A DNA stretch of 16,639 bases from Sedimentisphaerales bacterium (GTDB lineage: Bacteria > Planctomycetota > Phycisphaerae > Sedimentisphaerales > SG8-4): the NCBI GenBank assembly GCA_016928975.1, contig JAFGJR010000246.1, forward strand, positions 1 through 16,639, given 5' to 3'. Position numbers and translations under genes: made by a program. The notes beneath the pieces were generated by a model, which saw only the letters and a program-made list of their open reading frames with translations, was not told where the DNA came from and did not search any database. This document shows positions 7,361-15,277 of the stretch, one piece after another (position 1 is the first letter of the stretch; the number at the start of each line of letters is the position of its first letter).

Positions 7361-8835
7361 AACGTCGCACTCGATGGAGCCTGGGTCTGCTACTGCTCCT
7401 GTTCTGCTGCGACCTGCCGGCCTATGGCGCCGGAAAGCCGAATATCCTGTTTCTCTTCGCCGACGACCAGCGAGCGGACACCATCGCCGCGTTGGGCAAT
7501 CCGCACATCAAGACGCCAAACCTCGACAAGCTGGTGACTTCCGGCTTCACCTTCCGGACGAACTACTGCTTCGGTGGCAACAGCGGGGCCGTGTGTGTGC
7601 CCAGCCGGGCGATGCTGATGAGCGGCAAGACGTGGTTCCACATCGATACCGTGTCGCTCAAGGGTGTCAAGCTCCTGCCGGAGCTGCTTCAGGAGAACGG
7701 CTACGCGACGTTCGCCACCGGCAAATGGCACAACGGCCAGGGCTCCTGGCTGCGCGCCTTCCAGCAAGGAAAAGCCGTCATGTTCGGCGGCATGTCGGAT
7801 CATTCCAAGGTGCCGGTTCGAGACCTCGGCTCCGACGGCAAGCTGACGGCGGTGCGAACCGGCGAGAAGTTCTCCAGCGAGTTGTTCGCGGATGCCGTGA
7901 TCGAGTTCCTGCAAAAGCACGACGACAGCAAGCCCTTCTTTGCATACGTGGCCTTCACGGCGCCGCACGATCCTCGGATGCCGCCTCTGGCGTTTCGGGA
8001 ACAGTACTACCGTGACCTGCCTCCGCTTCCCGCGAACTTCCTTCCACAGCTTCCGTTCGACAACGGCATGATGAAAGGTGGTCGGGACGAGAACCTGGCG
8101 CCCTGGCCGCGAACGGAGGGCGTCATTCGTGACCAGTTGGCGGAGTACTACGGCATGATCACGCATCTGGACGGGCAGATCGGGCGGATTCTCGAAGCCT
8201 TGAAACAGACCGGCCAGGCAGACAACACCGTCATCATCTATGCCGCTGACAACGGTCTTGCCCTGGGCAGTCACGGCTTGCTGGGCAAGCAGAGCGTCTT
8301 CGAGCACAGCATGCGGGTCCCGCTGATCTTCATAGGTCCCGGCATTCCGCGGGGCAAATCCACTACGGCGTTCAGTTACCTGCTGGATGTCTTCCCGACC
8401 CTGTGCGACCTGATTGGGGTTCCGTGCCCATCGGACGTCGAAGGCGAGAGCCTGCGTCCCCTGTGGGAGGGCAAGAAAGACCGGGTTCGCGACTCCGTGT
8501 TCCTGCCGTACATCGAGATCCAGCGCGCCGTCCGGGACGAGCGGTGGAAACTGATCTGCTATCCGAAGATCAGCTACATGCAGTTGTTCGATCTGCAAGC
8601 CGATCCCGATGAGAAGACGAATCTCATCGACCGGGCAGAATCGGCGGAGCAGGTCGAGCGACTGCTCAAGCTGATGGGCCGGTGGCAGGCGAAAGTGGGC
8701 GACACGTTGAGACTGCCGACGGAGAACAAGCCGCCCGAGGCCGTCGATCTGACCGGGCGAAAGCGCGTCCCCGACCAGTGGCAGCCGGAGTGGATCGTGA
8801 AGAAGTACTTCGACGTGTCTGCGGCGGCGCGCTGA
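7357..8835 (+). CDS. Exported sulfatase, choline/iduronate-sulfatase-like
   Basis: A 492-aa formylglycine-type sulfatase. The start overlaps the previous stop as ATGA, with AAAGGG about 7 nt upstream, so translation is probably coupled. Signal peptide: [18 protein letters not shown]... AYGA. Motifs: [12 protein letters not shown] with D36-D37; CVPSR at 80-84 (Cys80 to formylglycine); [22 protein letters not shown]. The FADDQRADT opening and the GSHGLLGK segment resemble the iduronate-2-sulfatase/choline-sulfatase branch more than the arylsulfatase A branch of its neighbours, but the substrate is not deducible. It is the last gene of the two-gene operon; no U-tract terminator follows. Confidence 0.94.
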   Translation: MKRRTRWSLGLLLLLFCCDLPAYGAGKPNILFLFADDQRADTIAALGNPHIKTPNLDKLVTSGFTFRTNYCFGGNSGAVCVPSRAMLMSGKTWFHIDTVSLKGVKLLPELLQENGYATFATGKWHNGQGSWLRAFQQGKAVMFGGMSDHSKVPVRDLGSDGKLTAVRTGEKFSSELFADAVIEFLQKHDDSKPFFAYVAFTAPHDPRMPPLAFREQYYRDLPPLPANFLPQLPFDNGMMKGGRDENLAPWPRTEGVIRDQLAEYYGMITHLDGQIGRILEALKQTGQADNTVIIYAADNGLALGSHGLLGKQSVFEHSMRVPLIFIGPGIPRGKSTTAFSYLLDVFPTLCDLIGVPCPSDVEGESLRPLWEGKKDRVRDSVFLPYIEIQRAVRDERWKLICYPKISYMQLFDLQADPDEKTNLIDRAESAEQVERLLKLMGRWQAKVGDTLRLPTENKPPEAVDLTGRKRVPDQWQPEWIVKKYFDVSAAAR

Positions 8836-9081
8836 GGTCGCTGCTTCGAGCTTCGATGCGCGTCGGCCTGCGTCGACAGGGGGGTGACGGGCAAGGCAAG
8901 CTTTTGCAGCAGTTGGCAGAACATCTTGCCCGGCGAGGGGGTACTTGTTGGAAACTTGGGTCACGGACGCCCTTGGCGAGTCCCATAATGGTCGCCAGAG
9001 GCGCGTTGGCCTTGTCCGACTGCATCCGGTCGCGGCAATCATCTAACCGTGTGTTCCCGATTGCTTGGAGAAACCAGGACC
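8836..9081. other. Gene-free spacer with a long stem
   Basis: No gene is apparent. CGGGCAAG (8888-8895) pairs perfectly with CTTGCCCG (8925-8932), and an inner GCAA-GCTT-TTGC hairpin (8896-8907) sits in the loop. There is no T-run, so it is not a typical intrinsic terminator. I found no convincing promoter for the efflux genes; CATAAT at 8984 lacks a -35. Confidence 0.4.
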
Positions 9082-10314
9082 ATGAACAGAGCTACATCCG
9101 TAACGAGAATGGCTGTGTGGCAGACCGGCAAAGTGCTTGTGCTGGTGGCGGTGCTGATCGCATTGATGCTGTGGCTGTCAGGCGCGTTCATTCACAAGAT
9201 CCGTGCGGATACACCTATAGCAGCGAGTGAGACCCCACCGACGGTCGCGAAGAACGAGATGGCGCAGACGCGGGAGTTCCCGCTGATCGTGGAGCAGGTG
9301 GGCACAGTGCAGACGCGGACGCAGGCCCAGGTGGCCGGCCGGATCATGGCGCAAGTGCTGGAGGTGACCGTGCATGAGGGCCAAGCCGTGACGGGACCGG
9401 GCGGCGGGCCAGGCAGCGAGCCGACCGTGCTGGCCCAGCTCGATGCCCGCGATGTCGAAGCAAGGCTCCGGCAGGCCCAGATCCAGGTCACAGCCGCCGA
9501 GAAGGCCCTGGCCGGCGCGACGGCGCAGTTGGCGGGTGTCGAGGCCCAGCAGCAGGCGGCCGAAGCGCAAGCGGCGCGGGCCCTGGCGGACTTCAAGCGC
9601 ATGGAGGGGCTGTTCGCCAGCCAGGCGGTGAGCAGCCAGGACCTGGATCACGCTCGTGCCCAGAAGGACGTCACCGAGGCTCAGGTGCGCGCCGCGGTCC
9701 AGCAGGTGGCGGCGGTCCGCAACGATACGGCGCGCCTGGACGCCCAGAAGGAGCAGGCGGAGGCAGCCGTGCGCGAGGCACAGGTGATGTTGAGCTTCAC
9801 GACCATCGAGGCGCCTCTGAGCGGCCGGGTCGTCCGCAAGATGATTGACCCCGGCGACATGGTCACGCCCGGCCAGCCGCTGTTTGTCATCGAGACCCCT
9901 GCGGAGCCGGAGCTGCACGCCGTCGTGGGCGAGTCGCTCGTGGCGGGAATGAAGCCCGAACAGAAGCTCGACGTGCGGATCGATGCGATCCGCCAGACCT
10001 TGCAGGGGACAGTCCGGGAGATCGTGCCGCAGGCAGACCCGCGAACGCGGACAATGCTGGTGAAGGTCTCCCTGCCGCCGCAAGCGAATCTGGTCAGTGG
10101 ACAATTCGGCGTGCTGTCGGTCCCGACGGGGACGTACCAGGCGCTTGTCATCCCGGCCGTCGCGGTCCGGCAGGTGGGCCAGCTCCACCTCGTGGACGTG
10201 GTGGATGACAAGGGCGTCTCGCACCGGCGGTTCGTCACTCTCGGCCGATCGCACGACGATCTGGTCGAGGTCCTGAGTGGTCTCAAGCAGACAGAGCGCA
10301 TTGTCGTCCCCTGA
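9082..10314 (+). CDS. RND efflux periplasmic adaptor (membrane fusion protein)
   Basis: A 410-aa HlyD/AcrA-type adaptor linking the inner-membrane RND pump encoded next to an outer-membrane channel (no TolC-like gene is in the window). ATG 9082 is chosen over 9049: AGGA is close upstream, GGAG 11 nt upstream, and the N-terminal anchor follows (about residues 17-37, VLVLVAVLIALMLWLSG). Then come the first lipoyl half (VAGRIMAQVLEVTVHEGQAV), a long Ala/Gln/Glu-rich coiled-coil hairpin (about 125-235), the second lipoyl half (TTIEAPLSGRVVRK... GDMVTPGQPLFVI), a beta-barrel and a membrane-proximal domain ending IVVP. A Gly-Pro-rich insert (TGPGGGPGSEP) interrupts the first lipoyl region. The permease follows after 21 nt, so the two are probably cotranscribed. 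The transported substrate is unknown. Confidence 0.93.
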   Translation: MNRATSVTRMAVWQTGKVLVLVAVLIALMLWLSGAFIHKIRADTPIAASETPPTVAKNEMAQTREFPLIVEQVGTVQTRTQAQVAGRIMAQVLEVTVHEGQAVTGPGGGPGSEPTVLAQLDARDVEARLRQAQIQVTAAEKALAGATAQLAGVEAQQQAAEAQAARALADFKRMEGLFASQAVSSQDLDHARAQKDVTEAQVRAAVQQVAAVRNDTARLDAQKEQAEAAVREAQVMLSFTTIEAPLSGRVVRKMIDPGDMVTPGQPLFVIETPAEPELHAVVGESLVAGMKPEQKLDVRIDAIRQTLQGTVREIVPQADPRTRTMLVKVSLPPQANLVSGQFGVLSVPTGTYQALVIPAVAVRQVGQLHLVDVVDDKGVSHRRFVTLGRSHDDLVEVLSGLKQTERIVVP

Positions 10315-10335
10315 ACCATCCTTCGGTAAAGGACT

Positions 10336-13300
10336 GTGAGCCCACGCATGAGCAAACCAGTGGAACCTGAACAGAAAGCATCTTCGTCCACACCGGCAGA
10401 TCGCGACTGGATGACTCGGATCGTCGAGACGTTCCTCGGCGGCAATCTGTCGGTGCTGTTGATCCTCCTGAGCCTGTTCGCCGGGGTCGTCTCCCTGCTG
10501 GTCACGCCGCGAGAGGAGGACCCGCAGATCATCGTGCCCATGGCGGATGTCATGATCTCGATGCCGGGGGCCAGCGCCGCGGAAGTGGAGCGGCAGGTCT
10601 CGACCCGCTTGGAGAAGCTGCTCTACCAGATCCCCGGCGTGGAGTACGTCTATTCGACCAGCATGCCCGGCCAGGCCATCGTGACCGTGCGCTTCTACGT
10701 GGGCCAGGACCTGGAGCGAAGCTCGGTCAAGCTGCACAACAAGATCCAGGCCAACATTGACCAGGTGCCGCCGGGAGTGGCGGGCTGGGTCGTCAAGCCC
10801 ATCGAGATCGACGACGTGCCCATCGTCAGCCTGACCCTGTACAGTCCGACCTACAGCGACTATGAGCTTCGGCGAATGGCGGAGGAGCTGGAAATCCGGC
10901 TCCAGGGGGTCAAGAATGCGGGACGGACCTACGTGGTCGCCGGCCGGCCCAGGGAGATCACGGTGCACCTGTCGCCGGGCCGGATGGCCGGGTACAACGT
11001 CGCCCTCTCGGACATTCAGCGGTCCTTGCAGGGGGCGAACGTGTCCGTTCTTGGCGGCGAGCTCGTGCAGACGGACCGGGCGGTGCGCCTTCAGACGGGC
11101 CGATTCTTGACCACGGCCGAGGGGGTGGAGAACCTCGTCGTGAGCGTGAACGACCAGCGGCCGGTGTTTCTCAAGCAGGTGGCCGACGTCGAGGACGGTC
11201 CCGCCGAGCCGACGACGTACTCGCGGCTCGCCCTGGGCCCGCAGGCGTATACGCCGTACGATCCCCTGGCGGAAAAGACGGTGATGCCGGCCGGCATTGC
11301 CCGTTACGAAGACTACCCGGCCGTGACGGTAGCAGTGGCCAAGCGCAAGGGGACCAATGCGGTCACGGTGTCGGAGGACGTCAAGAAGGCCGCACGGACA
11401 TTCGCGGCGGAAGCTCTCCCAGAGGATGTCCACGTCCGGGTGACCCGCGATTACGGGCACACCGCCGACGAGAAGGTCAACGAGCTCATCGAGGCCCTGC
11501 TGGTGGCCATTGCCATTGTGGTGGCGTTGCTGGCATACAGTCTGGGCTGGCGCGAGGGATTGGTCATCGCCGTGGCGGTGCCGATCACGTTCAGCGTCAC
11601 GCTGCTGATCAACCTGCTGCTGGGCTACACGATCAACCGCGTGACGCTCTTTGCGCTGATTCTGTCCCTCGGGCTGGTCGTGGACGACCCCATCGTGGAT
11701 GTGGAGAACATTCACCGGCACTTCGCGATGCGTCTGCTGGACCCGTACCGGGCGATCGTGCGAGCGGTGAACGAGGTGCGGCCGCCGATCATTCTGGCGA
11801 CGCTGGCGGTCATCATCTCGTTCGTGCCGATGTTCTTCATCACGGGGATGATGGGCCCGTACATGGCTCCGATGGCCTTGAACGTGCCGATCGCGATGCT
11901 CATGAGCCTGGTGGTGGCGTTCACGATCACGCCGTGGCTGAGCTACCGGTGTCTGCAAGCCACCTCGAAACATGCGCACGGCAAGACCTTCGTTCTGGAG
12001 GAGAGCGGGCTGTACCGCTTCTATCGAGCCGTGATGATGCCGATCTTTGCCCGGCGGCTCCTGCAATGGGGAATCCTCGGGGCGATCGTGCTGTTGATGC
12101 TGTTCGCAGGTCTGCTCGTGCTGCTCCAGGCGGTGCCGCTCAAGATGCTTCCCTTCGACAACAAGAGCGAATTGCAGGTCGTGATCGATATGCCGGAGGG
12201 CACGACCGTGGAAACGACGGAGGCGGTCGCCCACGATCTTGCCGGCTACCTGCTGACGGTTCCGGAAGTGACGGACGTGACAGCGACCGTGGGGATGAGC
12301 AGCCCGATCGACTTCAACGGCCTGGTCCGGCACTACTACCTGCGACAGGGCGGCAACGTGGCGGACGTGCGGCTCAATCTCGTGGCCAAGAAGAAGAGAT
12401 CCCAGCAGAGCCACGCGATCGCGCTTCGCGTACGAAATGACCTTCAGGCCATCGCCTCACGGCATGGAGCGAGTATCAAGATCGTCGAGTCACCGCCGGG
12501 ACCGCCGGTGATCAGCACCCTCGTAGCCGAGGTCTACGGCTCCACGGGACAATCCTACGCCGAGCTGGCGACCGGCGCTCGCACGGTCCGACGGCTGATG
12601 GAGGAGACGGCAAACGTCGTGGACGTGGACGACATCCTGGTGGCGTCGCAAGTCCGGCAGCGGTTCGTGGTGGACCGCACGAAGGCGGCTCTCAATGGCA
12701 TCAGCACTGCGCAGGTAGCTGGGTTGCTGGGCGGCGCGGCGGAGGGGGCACGGTCGGCGTCGCTACGCTTGGACGACCAGGTGAATCCGGTATGGATCAC
12801 GCTTCGGTTGCCACGGGACCAGCGCCATCATACGAGTCAGCTCGGCCAGCTCACCGTGCGTGGTATCGGCGGCGAGGCGGTGCCGCTGGCGGAGCTGGGT
12901 CAGTTTGAGGAGACGACGATCGACCAGCCGATCTATCACAAGAATCTGCGGCGGGTCGTCTACGTCTTCGGCGACACGGCGGGTCTGCCGCCGCCGGTTG
13001 CGGTGTTTCAGTTGGGCCGCAAGGTCCGCAACGAGCCGACCCTGGCCAACTTCGCCGTCAACTGGGCAGGCGAAGGGGAATGGGAAATCACCCTTCGAGT
13101 CTTTCGCGATCTGGGGATCGCCTTCAGCGTGGCGGTGCTTGGCATCTATGTCCTGCTGCTGTACCAGACGGGCAGCTACCTGCTGCCGGCCATCCAGTTG
13201 GTCGCTCTGCCGCTGACGATCATCGGGATCATGCCGGGCTTCTGGCTGCTCAACGTGCTGACGGCGAAGGATGTGAGCGGCTGGCACGACCCGGTCTACT

Positions 13301-13650
13301 TCACCGCGACGGCGATGATCGGGATCATTGCCCTTTCCGGCATTGCCACGCGCAACGCGATCCTGCTCGTGGAGTTCGTCGAGGAGCGCAAGAAGGAAGG
13401 CAAGCCGCTCGTGCAGTCGCTGCTGGAGGCAGGCGCCCTGCGGACCCGGCCGATCCTGCTGACCTCTCTGGCCGCCATGCTGGCGGCCTGGCCGATCACG
13501 CTGGACCCGATCTTTTCCGGCCTGGCGTGGTCGCTGATCTTTGGCCTGCTCGTCTCGACGTTGTTCACGCTGGTCGTGGTGCCGATGATCTACTTCATGG
13601 CCTATGGCAGAATCTCGCCATGTCCCGCCGGCGCAAGATCAAGCTCGTAG
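10336..13650 (+). CDS. RND efflux permease (AcrB/MexB superfamily)
   Basis: A 1104-aa inner-membrane proton-driven pump. It is called from GTG 10336 (AAAGGA just upstream); ATG 10348 is an equally possible start. The expected 12 membrane helices are visible: one at about 38-57, large periplasmic porter domains, a block of helices near 380-570, a second porter region, and a block near 925-1095. The TM4 proton-relay motif reads GLVVDDPIVDVENIHRHF with D450-D451, matching the Asp pair of AcrB. The VDDPIVDVENI variant (Pro in place of Ala) belongs to a less-studied subgroup. The adaptor precedes it by 21 nt, and its last 31 nt overlap truA. The short tail RISPCPAGARSSS is where it overlaps truA. 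Substrate (drug, lipid or metal) is not identifiable. Confidence 0.94.
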   Translation: MSPRMSKPVEPEQKASSSTPADRDWMTRIVETFLGGNLSVLLILLSLFAGVVSLLVTPREEDPQIIVPMADVMISMPGASAAEVERQVSTRLEKLLYQIPGVEYVYSTSMPGQAIVTVRFYVGQDLERSSVKLHNKIQANIDQVPPGVAGWVVKPIEIDDVPIVSLTLYSPTYSDYELRRMAEELEIRLQGVKNAGRTYVVAGRPREITVHLSPGRMAGYNVALSDIQRSLQGANVSVLGGELVQTDRAVRLQTGRFLTTAEGVENLVVSVNDQRPVFLKQVADVEDGPAEPTTYSRLALGPQAYTPYDPLAEKTVMPAGIARYEDYPAVTVAVAKRKGTNAVTVSEDVKKAARTFAAEALPEDVHVRVTRDYGHTADEKVNELIEALLVAIAIVVALLAYSLGWREGLVIAVAVPITFSVTLLINLLLGYTINRVTLFALILSLGLVVDDPIVDVENIHRHFAMRLLDPYRAIVRAVNEVRPPIILATLAVIISFVPMFFITGMMGPYMAPMALNVPIAMLMSLVVAFTITPWLSYRCLQATSKHAHGKTFVLEESGLYRFYRAVMMPIFARRLLQWGILGAIVLLMLFAGLLVLLQAVPLKMLPFDNKSELQVVIDMPEGTTVETTEAVAHDLAGYLLTVPEVTDVTATVGMSSPIDFNGLVRHYYLRQGGNVADVRLNLVAKKKRSQQSHAIALRVRNDLQAIASRHGASIKIVESPPGPPVISTLVAEVYGSTGQSYAELATGARTVRRLMEETANVVDVDDILVASQVRQRFVVDRTKAALNGISTAQVAGLLGGAAEGARSASLRLDDQVNPVWITLRLPRDQRHHTSQLGQLTVRGIGGEAVPLAELGQFEETTIDQPIYHKNLRRVVYVFGDTAGLPPPVAVFQLGRKVRNEPTLANFAVNWAGEGEWEITLRVFRDLGIAFSVAVLGIYVLLLYQTGSYLLPAIQLVALPLTIIGIMPGFWLLNVLTAKDVSGWHDPVYFTATAMIGIIALSGIATRNAILLVEFVEERKKEGKPLVQSLLEAGALRTRPILLTSLAAMLAAWPITLDPIFSGLAWSLIFGLLVSTLFTLVVVPMIYFMAYGRISPCPAGARSSS

Positions 13651-14405
13651 TGGCCTATGACGGCACGGACTATCACGGCTGGCAGATCCAGCCGGGCCTC
13701 AGGACGGTCCAGGGAACACTCTGCGAAGCCGCCACCGTGCTGCTGCACCGCCCGACCCACGTTCAGGGAGCCAGCCGTACCGATGCGGGTGTCCACGCTC
13801 GCGGGCAAGTGGGCGTGATCGATACTATGGACTCCGTCTCGACAGGCGATCTTCACCGGGCTCTCAACGATCATCTGCCGCCGGATATCACAGTCCAGCA
13901 CGCGCAAGAAGTCGGGCTGGACTTCGACGTGACAGGAGATGTCATACGCAAGGTTTATCGATACACGATTCATGCCGGCCGATCGCGCCCGGTCCGCCAG
14001 AGCCGGTTCTGCTGGCATTTCCCGGCTTCGCTGGCCGTCGACGCGATGCAGGTGGCGGCTCAGCACCTCGTGGGATCACGGGACTTCCGCTCCTTTGGGG
14101 TGAGAATGGACGAGAACGAGAATACGGTTCGAACCGTGTTTCGTTGTGACGTCACGCGAGGCTTTGACGACGACCAGGATCGCGTTACCATCGACATCGA
14201 AGCCAGCGGTTTCCTGCGTCACATGGCTCGCATCATCACAGGAACCCTGGTCGCCGTCGGGCGCGGCCACTGGCGCCCTGAGTACACCGTCGATGTCCTG
14301 GAGGCTCGCAACCGCTTGACGGCAGGTCATCTCGCCCCGGCCTGCGGCCTGTGCCTGGAATGGATCCGGTACCGCCAGGATGATGAAGCTGACGTGAACG
14401 GCTGA
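13620..14405 (+). CDS. truA: tRNA pseudouridine(38-40) synthase
   Basis: A 261-aa TruA, converting uridines 38-40 of the tRNA anticodon stem-loop to pseudouridine in the cytoplasm. Motifs: KLVVAYDGTDYHGWQ at the N-terminus; GASRTDAGVHARGQV with catalytic D55; KVYRYTI; and FLRHMARIITGTLVAVG in the C-terminal half. Length is normal for the family. ATG 13620 overlaps the pump gene's end by 31 nt; the next in-frame candidate (GTG 13650) would remove the first beta strand, so the overlap appears real. The Shine-Dalgarno is weak, suggesting expression coupled to translation of the pump gene. Confidence 0.96.
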   Translation: MSRRRKIKLVVAYDGTDYHGWQIQPGLRTVQGTLCEAATVLLHRPTHVQGASRTDAGVHARGQVGVIDTMDSVSTGDLHRALNDHLPPDITVQHAQEVGLDFDVTGDVIRKVYRYTIHAGRSRPVRQSRFCWHFPASLAVDAMQVAAQHLVGSRDFRSFGVRMDENENTVRTVFRCDVTRGFDDDQDRVTIDIEASGFLRHMARIITGTLVAVGRGHWRPEYTVDVLEARNRLTAGHLAPACGLCLEWIRYRQDDEADVNG

Positions 14406-14490
14406 GTGCTCGCACGGGTAGGGCCGGAATATGGTGGCGATCCATGCGTCCTTGTGATGAGGTTTGAGAACGCGGGTCTTGACGATTCCC

Positions 14491-14508
14491 CTGGGGGCCT
14501 GCCCCCAG
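14491..14508. repeat. GC-rich hairpin CTGGGGGC-CT-GCCCCCAG
   Basis: Perfect 8-bp inverted repeat with a minimal loop, followed by ACCCCCGG rather than T residues. Its position 86 nt after the truA stop could suit transcript-end protection, but without a U-tract it is better called a repeat. The GGCCTGCCCCCAGACCCC form is one I recall as dispersed in several bacterial genomes. Confidence 0.55.
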
Positions 14509-14615
14509 ACCCCCGGCATTTGACGCTTTGGGCCAGCAGCATGAGCTGCGAGGCAAGCGGCCTCCACTGCCGCCTGAGGATCGCTCGGGTAGCGCTGCGA
14601 CCATCCTATCGGCCT

Positions 14616-14711
14616 TTGAATAGATAAATGAAATGGCCCGATCCGACCAGACGCGTTGATGCCTGCCGCACACCCAGCCCAGTCAGTAGGCTGTTTCATT
14701 TATCCATTCAA
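14616..14711. repeat. 96-bp element bounded by 23-bp imperfect inverted repeats
   Basis: The arms at 14616-14638 and 14689-14711 match as inverted repeats at 20 of 23 positions (core GATAAATGAAA). The arms are AT-rich while the surroundings are GC-rich. There is no coding capacity inside. It may be a MITE-like or REPIN-like unit, or a remnant of a larger element. No target duplication is evident. Confidence 0.55.
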
Positions 14712-14780
14712 CGATCAATGATTTGGCTGTCGCCATGCTTACGCCTTCCGCGCAAGCACGCGGTGTTCCGTTCGTGGAGT

Positions 14781-14859
14781 ATGCCCACGCGAGCGTGGGC
14801 ATGGCACCCGCAACCACCGTCTCAGGGTGGTCGATACAGTAGGGTGTGCCGTGCACACC
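14781..14859. repeat. Cluster of three adjacent hairpins
   Basis: Three perfect stem-loops follow one another: ATGCCCACG / CGTGGGCAT with CGAG loop (14781-14802), ACCACC / GGTGGT (14813-14831), and GGTGTGC / GCACACC with CGT loop (14843-14859). As best I recall, the first (followed by GGCACCCG) and the third (preceded by TAG) match dispersed bacterial palindrome types. None has a T-tract. Confidence 0.6.
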
Positions 14860-15081
14860 GTCCCCTCGGCAAGCACAGCATATCCGCGACGCAGAGGGTG
14901 TCTGGCGCGTTGCCGCTGCCGGTGGGGAGAGGCCCCCACGCCGCCGGGTCGCTCGGGAAAGGCGAGATCAGGAGGGACGAGGGATTTCCCTTCCCCCAAC
15001 ACCCTCGCGACCTCCGTCCGGCTTGGCAGATATTGAAAATGGAAAATCCTATGTGGAATTTCCTTGCCGCCATCCGCACGG

Positions 15082-15107
15082 TACAATAGAGTCGAGTTGG
15101 CAGGGAG
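15082..15107 (+). promoter_or_regulatory. Possible -10 box and Shine-Dalgarno upstream of the prepilin-like gene
   Basis: TACAAT (15082-15087) is a five-of-six -10 match without a recognisable -35. It is followed by AGGGAG (15102-15107), 5 nt before ATG 15113. That ATG is in frame with the prepilin-like gene 165 nt downstream, so these may be the gene's original expression signals, now separated from it by repeats. Confidence 0.35.
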
Positions 15108-15143
15108 AAACGATGACAGGCACAGGCACATCGCGAGAGACCG

Positions 15144-15199
15144 TTCGGGCCCACGCCCATCCGGGGAGTGTCTATGCCGCTCGCTCTTCACACATTCCG
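15144..15199. repeat. 56-nt dispersed repeat, copy A
   Basis: Matches 16584-16639 in direct orientation at 54 of 56 positions (the two differences are in the GCCC-rich 5' part). The 3' module GCTCTTCACACATTCCG also occurs at 16545-16561. It lies inside the in-frame tract upstream of the prepilin-like gene. Confidence 0.9.
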
Positions 15200-15220
15200 C
15201 GGGCGCGTCTTCATCCAGGT

Positions 15221-15277
15221 TGTCATTCCTGCGAAAGGCCTGCCCTCGACCTGATCGGGGGCAGGAATCCAGGAAGC
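15221..15277. repeat. Hairpin repeat (VIPAKAGIQ type), copy 1, long form
   Basis: Its ends are identical to copy 2 at 16172 (16 nt at the 5' side and 20 nt, including the following ATG, at the 3' side). It carries 24 extra nt (15237-15260) in the loop of the ATTCCTGC / GCAGGAAT stem; the extra segment creates a competing CCTGCCC / GGGCAGG stem. The repeat ends AGGAAGC and is followed at once by the ATG of the prepilin-like gene. Confidence 0.85.

Larger units (their letters stand above)
14406..15112. other. Gene-free region rich in palindromic repeats
   Basis: No supportable gene lies between truA and the prepilin-like gene's upstream signals. Open frames here have biased, non-family sequence. 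The region instead holds several unrelated hairpins and an inverted-repeat-bounded segment, listed separately, and near its right end a possible -10 box. It reads as a landing zone for small repeats. Confidence 0.7.

Noticed and set aside
8888..8932. Terminator or riboswitch between the sulfatase operon and the efflux genes
   Set aside because: There is an 8-bp stem with inner hairpin but no T-run and no match to a riboswitch class I know; kept only as a structural note.
9178..12414. A 1078-codon open frame on the minus strand
   Set aside because: It is antisense to the efflux adaptor and pump. Its product is extremely rich in His, Arg, Asp and Gln with no family motifs, the usual shadow of a GC-rich coding strand.
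14491..14508. Intrinsic terminator after truA
   Set aside because: The stem is strong but is followed by ACCCCCGG with no T-run, and the motif looks like a dispersed repeat.
14076..14699. Minus-strand frame of 207 codons across the end of truA and the repeat island
   Set aside because: Half is antisense to truA and the rest runs through palindromic repeats; no motif or start signal supports it.
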